Assembly (NCBI GenBank): GCA_001687465.1
Contig: LVLI01001883.1
Location: forward strand, 1-11,193
DNA length: 11,193 bases
Reading direction: 5' to 3'
Origin: Halocafeteria seosinensis
Lineage: Eukaryota; Sar; Bigyra; Bicosoecida
Shown one piece after another: positions 7,152 through 11,193 of the stretch. The position numbers and the translations under genes are program-made. The notes below the pieces were generated by a model. The model ran no database searches, had not been told where the DNA came from, and was given only the letters and a program-made list of their open reading frames with translations. Numbering within the stretch: position 1 is the first letter of the stretch; every line of letters starts with the position of its first letter.

Positions 7152-8855
7152 ATGAAGCATATGCTTAGCAAAAGATCTGGGCGTACTAGCATATTTTATT
7201 TCGTACCGTTTACTGCCACTGCAGCAGTGGCTTTGCTGGTTACAAACTTTACTCTTTTCAACAGACCCACTGTTTCTGCCGGACCTACTGGTGGTAGTCA
7301 TGGAGCATTTATTTGGGTGGACGAGATTTGCAATGCCAGTGCTCAAGCGAATAATGTAACCAATGGCATTTCTGTAGATGAACTCTTTTATCCTTCAGCC
7401 ATAGATGTTCCCCTATACACTGTTCAAGCAAGAGCTAATACCGCTTCCTGTACTCCAATTGTGCGTGGATGGTTTGAGATGGAATCGGTAGTCCGCAATT
7501 GCATTGAGGCACCTGAGTGCATGAATCGGACGGATCTGCCAACTGAAGACTCTTCCTTTAAGCTTCAACAGCGACCAAGTTTCAAGGGCACTCGACGCGC
7601 AACAATTTTAGTGAAACAAGGAAGCACTTTACCCGTAAATAAAGGTGACACTTACCGATTAACAATAGGATTATATGCGAAAACAAACAATGGTATCCAT
7701 AGGAGCTGTGATGACGTGCCCAACGACGGACTTTATACAATTGATCCTTTTGCTCTAGGCTCGACAGGGTCGTTTCAGACGCGATGTAAAAACGGTTTTA
7801 CAAAGATTACCCGAAGAATAGCCAAGCAATTTCTCAACGCAACCCTGAAACTTCACGGTGATATTAGAGGTCATGGGTTTTTGCAGAACGACCGACCGTA
7901 TACATTCGGTAAAAGCAGTCACCATACCCATTTTGATATTGCAGTACCATTTTGCTATACCCAGTTTTATCTCGACAATTTCCATATTAGGAGCACCAGC
8001 TACGTCTCATCGGGTCTAAGCTGGCACAAGTCCAGAATTGGGGGACCTTTTTACACCCACTGGGATGATGCTGGCACTGGGAGAGGTGGAGATTTTGCGT
8101 TTGGAAGTCCCTCAGAGGAAGGTCCAGCTACAAGCTACGGCCGTTACCAAACGTTTGCTTCCCATAAGGGTATTTACAAATTTGAACGTAATGGGTTTGC
8201 ATTCAATGTTACCAGGTCTAAGGTCTTTCGCCTTCACTGGGGTGAGCTCGGCGGCCAATTCGAAGGTTGGTCCTGGTGGAAAGGATCGATATGGGTCAGA
8301 AATTTGGACAGACAAGACCCTCCCCCTAAAACGAAAAGACAATCATGCTCCTTCCTGCTTCGCGTGAACGATTGTCCGAATTATACTTTCTTAAGTGGTG
8401 TACAACTTCAATGCCGAGCTTGTCCTATGGATTGGATCCCCAATGCGTCTAGAAATGGTTGCGTCGCTTGCAAGCCTAATCAAATTTCCAACACGACGAG
8501 TGCTGTGTGTGAGCCGTGTCCAAGAGGTCAAATACCTGCAGAGGGAGGAGGGAAATGTTCTTCTTGCCCACCTACTCACGTAGCGAACGAGAGCGACACA
8601 GCGTGTCATCATTGCCCCCCTTTATTCGTCCCCAATCTGTCGCAAAGTCACTGTTATCAGTGCGGAGGAGGTAAAGTTGCCGTCCAAAATGAAACCAAAT
8701 GCGAATTGTGTCCTCCTGGGACATATAGTCGCCGAGGGTTTCGAAGGTGCATTCCATGTGACCGGTATCATTTGCAGCCCCACCGAGGTCAGACGGAGTG
8801 TAGGCGGGTGAAAACGCGAAGTGCACATCGAAGCGTTGCGACGATGGACCCATAG
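7152..8855 (+). CDS. Secreted or type II membrane cysteine-rich glycoprotein, 567 aa
   Basis: Single exon from ATG 7152 to TAG 8853-8855; a second ATG at 7161 is a possible alternative start. Basic residues are followed by a hydrophobic segment (about 13-36), which could be a signal peptide or type II anchor. Twelve N-x-S/T sequons (N32, 61, 68, 125, 229, 352, 410, 431, 447, 479, 495, 513) argue for passage through the ER. Residues 50-390 form an unidentified domain. SCDDVPNDGLYTIDPF (185-200) and the WSWWKG motif near 373 weakly recall fibrinogen-related domains. Residues 421-536 carry eight CxxC motifs at exact 16-residue spacing, often CxxCPxG, as in ephrin-receptor-like (GCC2/GCC3) or TNFR-like cysteine-rich repeats. 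There is no C-terminal membrane segment. A cell-surface or extracellular matrix/recognition role is inferred; ligand and pathway are unknown. Confidence 0.85.
   Translation: MKHMLSKRSGRTSIFYFVPFTATAAVALLVTNFTLFNRPTVSAGPTGGSHGAFIWVDEICNASAQANNVTNGISVDELFYPSAIDVPLYTVQARANTASCTPIVRGWFEMESVVRNCIEAPECMNRTDLPTEDSSFKLQQRPSFKGTRRATILVKQGSTLPVNKGDTYRLTIGLYAKTNNGIHRSCDDVPNDGLYTIDPFALGSTGSFQTRCKNGFTKITRRIAKQFLNATLKLHGDIRGHGFLQNDRPYTFGKSSHHTHFDIAVPFCYTQFYLDNFHIRSTSYVSSGLSWHKSRIGGPFYTHWDDAGTGRGGDFAFGSPSEEGPATSYGRYQTFASHKGIYKFERNGFAFNVTRSKVFRLHWGELGGQFEGWSWWKGSIWVRNLDRQDPPPKTKRQSCSFLLRVNDCPNYTFLSGVQLQCRACPMDWIPNASRNGCVACKPNQISNTTSAVCEPCPRGQIPAEGGGKCSSCPPTHVANESDTACHHCPPLFVPNLSQSHCYQCGGGKVAVQNETKCELCPPGTYSRRGFRRCIPCDRYHLQPHRGQTECRRVKTRSAHRSVATMDP
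8412..8759 (+). other. Eight-unit CxxC cysteine ladder, period 16 residues
   Basis: CxxC pairs start at residues 421, 437, 453, 469, 485, 501, 517 and 533, with no length variation. Most units read CxxCP-x(9)-G/N-x-x-C. Three units carry sequons. This matches ephrin-receptor-like repeats, which typically form short disulfide-linked rungs, but such exact spacing is unusual. Confidence 0.85.
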
Positions 8856-9104
8856 CCATACTTAATATGCTCATTATTGACGGTAAGCCGTCGGAGCTTG
8901 CGAACGCAGATGTAAGGGAGTGTAAACCTGCGATGGTCGTCAGGCGTATGCTCTCGGAGATACCACCGGGATTTTTTTGTTGGTGACTGCGCAATGCCCA
9001 CTAACTTCTTCCATCGACATTGTCCTGTGTGTAGTGTGTAAATCGTTTAACACATCCTGAAGCAACTTCCTGTTGAATTTTCCAGTAACAGTGTTGTTGA
9101 GTAT

Positions 9105-9428
9105 ATGGTATGTATCTGGTTACGCTGGCGAACGGTACAACAGTACACCAATGCCGGTGGGCTATCAGTCACATCCAATACCTACCGTTTTATACCTTCC
9201 GAAACATTCACAAATGCATCCAAAACAAGCATATACTGCCGCCCCGAAGGCTCACACTCTACGTCGATGCCATTTAACCACTGGTACTGGTGGTTAGTTG
9301 CAGGTAAGAGCGTAACCAAGAAGGGAAGATCCGATATCGAAGCAATACAGCCAGCGGGTATATATGCCGTGGACGGCTGCGTCACGGCTCAGCGTTGTTT
9401 CACATTAGGAAAGAAGCGAGGCCAGTAA
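9105..9428 (+). CDS. Hypothetical 107-aa ORF, possible glycoprotein-related fragment
   Basis: ATG 9105 to TAA 9426-9428. It has no clear signal peptide or known domain. The stretch PAGIYAVDGCVTAQRC resembles PNDGLYTIDPFALGSTGSFQTRC in spirit, that is residues 190-212 of the 7152-8855 protein. Its GLSV...CRP also loosely parallels GISV...CTP there. It contains the dispersed repeat core at 9153-9174, which would be odd inside a conserved gene. It could be a diverged, shortened relative, a pseudogene or a chance ORF. Confidence 0.3.
   Translation: MVCIWLRWRTVQQYTNAGGLSVTSNTYRFIPSETFTNASKTSIYCRPEGSHSTSMPFNHWYWWLVAGKSVTKKGRSDIEAIQPAGIYAVDGCVTAQRCFTLGKKRGQ
9153..9174 (+). repeat. Distant copy of the foldback-element core
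   Basis: Twenty-one of 22 bases match the core at 5563-5584 (GCCGGTGGGCTATC then TGTCACAT there, AGTCACAT here), 3.6 kb away and without the TG-rich tail. This length and identity are unlikely by chance in 11 kb, so it is probably dispersed repeat sequence. Confidence 0.6.
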
Positions 9429-9431
9429 TGG

Positions 9432-9458
9432 ACACACACACACACACACACACACACA
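9432..9458. repeat. (AC)n microsatellite
   Basis: 27 nt of uninterrupted AC dinucleotide follow GG at 9430-9431. It lies just beyond the 3' end of the minus-strand retrotransposon remnant, where on that strand it reads as a (TG)n tail. GGACACAC here and GTGTGTCC just downstream form a short inverted repeat. Confidence 0.95.
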
Positions 9459-9459
9459 T

Positions 9460-10558
9460 AGCGGGTGTGTCCACGGCGGACTTCGTAAACAAGCGATGTT
9501 TTTACCCGGTCTCTCACTGTCACTAGCTACGTGAGGGGTGAACCCTCCCTGGAACCGGTCCAACATCTTGATCTTCACGTTGTGGCGCATCAGCGTGACT
9601 GACAGTTTGGCCGTCATCAGCTTGCGGAAGTTCCGCATCTCCCTTGTTCCCCAGCGGGAGCCCGGTGCTTTCCTGGCAATTCTCTTAAGGAACTTGATTG
9701 CGTCTTCCTCGAAGCCGCCTCGCCTCTATCGCGGACGGGATAATTTTCGTGCGGTGGTCCCTCAGGTGCCCTATGCCCGTATTTTGTCCGCTTCTGCCGC
9801 GAGGTCTTCCCGCTGTCCTGGCTAGTCCGTCTCCCATGAGCGGGTTTGGCACTGTCACATCGACGAACAGTGTGCTCGTTGGGCCCTTTGCTACCAGGTC
9901 CATTACTGGCCTCGCCTCTCCTTCGTTTCGCGGGTCTACGAGCACCTCTCTCTCCTCTGGCATTTGACTCATGCGGATGTAGTTCTCCAGTTCCACTGCT
10001 ATCCCGTCATGACGGCGGATCCTTTGCGTGGCGTTCCCTTCTTTGCCGCACCCCAGTGCGTGGTGTGCAGCAGCTCATCGATCGGTCCTTCTCCACAGCA
10101 TTCACCGGATGGCCCCGTAAACAGGTTAGTTTGGGGGAGCCCTAGGCGTAGGCGCAGTGTTACCATGTACTCGGTGTCGGTTAGTGCAAATCCTTTCCTT
10201 GGTGCTGCGCATAGCCATGCTGCTGTTCCGTCCGTTTGGCATGCTGTCAGTAACGCTTTCTGCTTTTGGTTCAGTGTCCGTTCCAAAGTCCGTGTAGCTA
10301 TCCTCTGCAACATCTTGCCCAGGTGTTTTTGTAGCTTTGGTTTGTTCCAGTAGCCTTCGTAGTTCGCATCCGGGAGTCCGATCGTTTCCTGTAAGCGCGT
10401 TCTCCGCGAGCCATGGCGGCGGCTTCTTGCGATATTGTGCGAGCGGGTCCTGCTCGTCTCAAGCCACTTGTTGGATCGTTTTGACGCGTCGATTGCCCCG
10501 GCGATATGCGTGGTCGGCATCGACGCTTCGTGAGCAACATTTCTAACGGCTCGACCAT
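9460..10558 (-). mobile_element. Non-LTR retrotransposon 3' fragment with R2-type endonuclease remnant
   Basis: Read on the minus strand, three frames joined by frameshifts give one degraded protein. From 10520 the post-reverse-transcriptase region carries KPKLQKHLGKML, then GTAAWLCAAP and VTLRLRLGLP. After a shift near 10070 come HALGC, RRHDGIAVEL, RP-x-x-DL and, 12 residues later, FVDVTVPNP. After another shift near 9700 a basic region (FLKRIARKAPG) continues to about 9550. Cysteines, H-x3-C, RHD and D-x12-D are the layout of the restriction-like (PD-(D/E)xK) endonuclease found C-terminal to reverse transcriptase in R2-class elements. The polymerase domain itself is absent, consistent with 5' truncation on integration. 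The exact 5' boundary (10520-10600) is uncertain. It is non-functional, with at least two frameshifts. Confidence 0.82.
9685..10071 (-). pseudogene. Restriction-like endonuclease domain remnant of the retrotransposon
   Basis: On the minus strand this frame contains HHALGCGKEG, IRRHDGIAVELENYI, and RP-x-x-D with a second acidic residue in FVDVTV. The expected Pro before the first Asp is replaced (VMD instead of PD). The upstream CxxC-like residues (GECCGEG) lie in the preceding frame. The frame ends with a stop at about 9685. Confidence 0.75.
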
Positions 10559-10912
10559 ATGGAATCTTCAGGAGGTGCTACAAAGAGAAAGAAACGTTTT
10601 CTCGGTAGATTAAACGTGGTTGCATTCCATGGAATTACGAATGTGAGAACAAGATGTCGCAAATTCTTGGGAATCTCTACGTCACATCTTCGTCGTCGTC
10701 TCTACGTGGGTGGCATAAAAAAAAGAGTTGACGTATAACTCCTAGTCATTGGCCTCTTTTTTATGCCACCCACGCCACCGGCTCTTCGGTAGGCTCAGTT
10801 TGAGTTCACATAACGTCCAGGTTCGACAATACTTGTATATTTGGTACCCCACGCATTGTTTTGTCTTGGCCAATGCACAGTGAGGTTTGAGTGTCCTATA
10901 TTGCCGTTCAAT
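10559..10912. other. Gene-free spacer with a strong hairpin
   Basis: No coding region is visible between the retrotransposon remnant and the start at 10913. The notable content is the hairpin at 10705-10774. In-frame TAA at 10811-10813 bounds the following gene. The last 100 bases before 10913 presumably form its leader. Confidence 0.45.
10705..10774. repeat. Near-perfect 21-23 bp inverted repeat (hairpin)
   Basis: The left arm (10705-10727) is CGTGGGTGGCAT, eight A, GAG. The right arm (10754-10774) is its reverse complement except that it has six T. The loop is 26 nt (10728-10753). It could be a very small MITE/foldback, a regulatory RNA stem or a terminator-like structure. Nothing in the sequence decides between these. 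Confidence 0.8.
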
Positions 10913-11193
10913 ATGTCATCTTCTTCTCCATATCACACCGAGGAGGCGGCAAGTCCCAAGACACCACCTTCTTCGTCCTCGCGTCAGGGTTCTCCAGCGG
11001 GAGATCGTCGGCAAGTGACCTTTTTCGGAGACCAGGGGACTCCAGGTTTATCCCACTACAATGACCTCTCTAGTAGCTTCATGTCTGATGGATCTGACCG
11101 CGAACGAGACCCTAATGACTTGCTCCTACTTCGGCAATTTGAGCCAGCCTATGATATTCAGGTACGCCAAAAGTCCTTGGTCCTCCTTATACC
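10913..11193 (+). CDS. First exon of an unidentified gene, runs off the window
   Basis: ATG 10913 is the first ATG after an in-frame TAA at 10811. The frame is open to the window end for 93 codons. The start is Ser/Pro/Thr-rich (MSSSSPYHTEEAASPKTPP), with several S/T-P sites (SPKTP, SPAG, TPGL) that could be proline-directed kinase targets. It then becomes more ordered (NDLLLLRQFEPAYDIQ). A likely donor, CAG|GTACGC, at 11161/11162 would end exon 1 in phase 0 after Gln. The protein is probably disordered at its N-terminus and nuclear or cytosolic, but I do not recognise the family. Confidence 0.6.
   Translation, partial: MSSSSPYHTEEAASPKTPPSSSSRQGSPAGDRRQVTFFGDQGTPGLSHYNDLSSSFMSDGSDRERDPNDLLLLRQFEPAYDIQVRQKSLVLLI

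Noticed and set aside
5046-9068. ATCCTGAAGCAACT shared at about 5046 and about 9057
   Set aside because: A 14-base match without flanking similarity is near the chance expectation.
9698-10353. Plus-strand ORFs opposite the retrotransposon
   Set aside because: The protein motifs lie on the minus strand, and the plus frames show only mirror composition.
1-11193. tRNA, rRNA or CRISPR features
   Set aside because: No cloverleaf, rRNA-like block or regularly spaced direct repeats were seen by eye. A covariance-model scan was not possible here.

Overview
The window looks like nuclear DNA from a eukaryote, probably a unicellular alga or other protist. The main gene is interrupted by seven GT-AG introns of only 62-68 nt. 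Reading frame, a zinc-finger cysteine pattern and splice consensus all agree on this model. A secreted cysteine-rich glycoprotein gene and a decayed non-LTR retrotransposon fit the same picture. There are no bacterial operons, rRNA, tRNA or CRISPR arrays. I cannot name the species; a red alga or another protist with tiny introns is a guess.

Layout. 1-436: upstream/leader DNA with no gene seen, ending in a 13-codon uORF that overlaps the main start codon. 437-4419 (+): an eight-exon gene for a 1177-aa chromatin protein. Its order is a long Ser/Asp/Glu/Lys-rich disordered region, a PHD finger, a DDT-like domain, WHIM-like segments, then a disordered C-terminal half. That half holds a four-times-repeated Trp motif and SUMO-interaction-like motifs. 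4420-7151: a 2.7-kb stretch without an intact gene. It contains palindromic GGGAC/GTCCC sequences, coding-like remnants, a foldback element with arms of about 63 bp, a broken gene that still carries a recognisable 61-nt intron, and a 45-bp duplication. 7152-8855 (+): an intronless 567-aa secreted or type II membrane glycoprotein ending in eight CxxC motifs spaced exactly 16 residues apart. 8856-9431: mostly empty apart from one 107-codon ORF that may be a diverged relative of the glycoprotein. 9432-9458: an (AC)n microsatellite. About 9460-10558 (-): a frameshifted 3' fragment of a non-LTR retrotransposon, including its R2-type restriction-like endonuclease region. 10705-10774: a strong hairpin. 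10913-end (+): the first exon of an unidentified gene running off the window.

The genes do not appear to act together. One is a nuclear chromatin factor, one a cell-surface or secreted protein, and the intervening DNA is a graveyard of mobile and duplicated sequence. The most interesting signals are the PHD-then-DDT architecture with repeated short motifs in the chromatin protein, the exact 16-residue cysteine ladder in the glycoprotein, and the foldback and hairpin elements.
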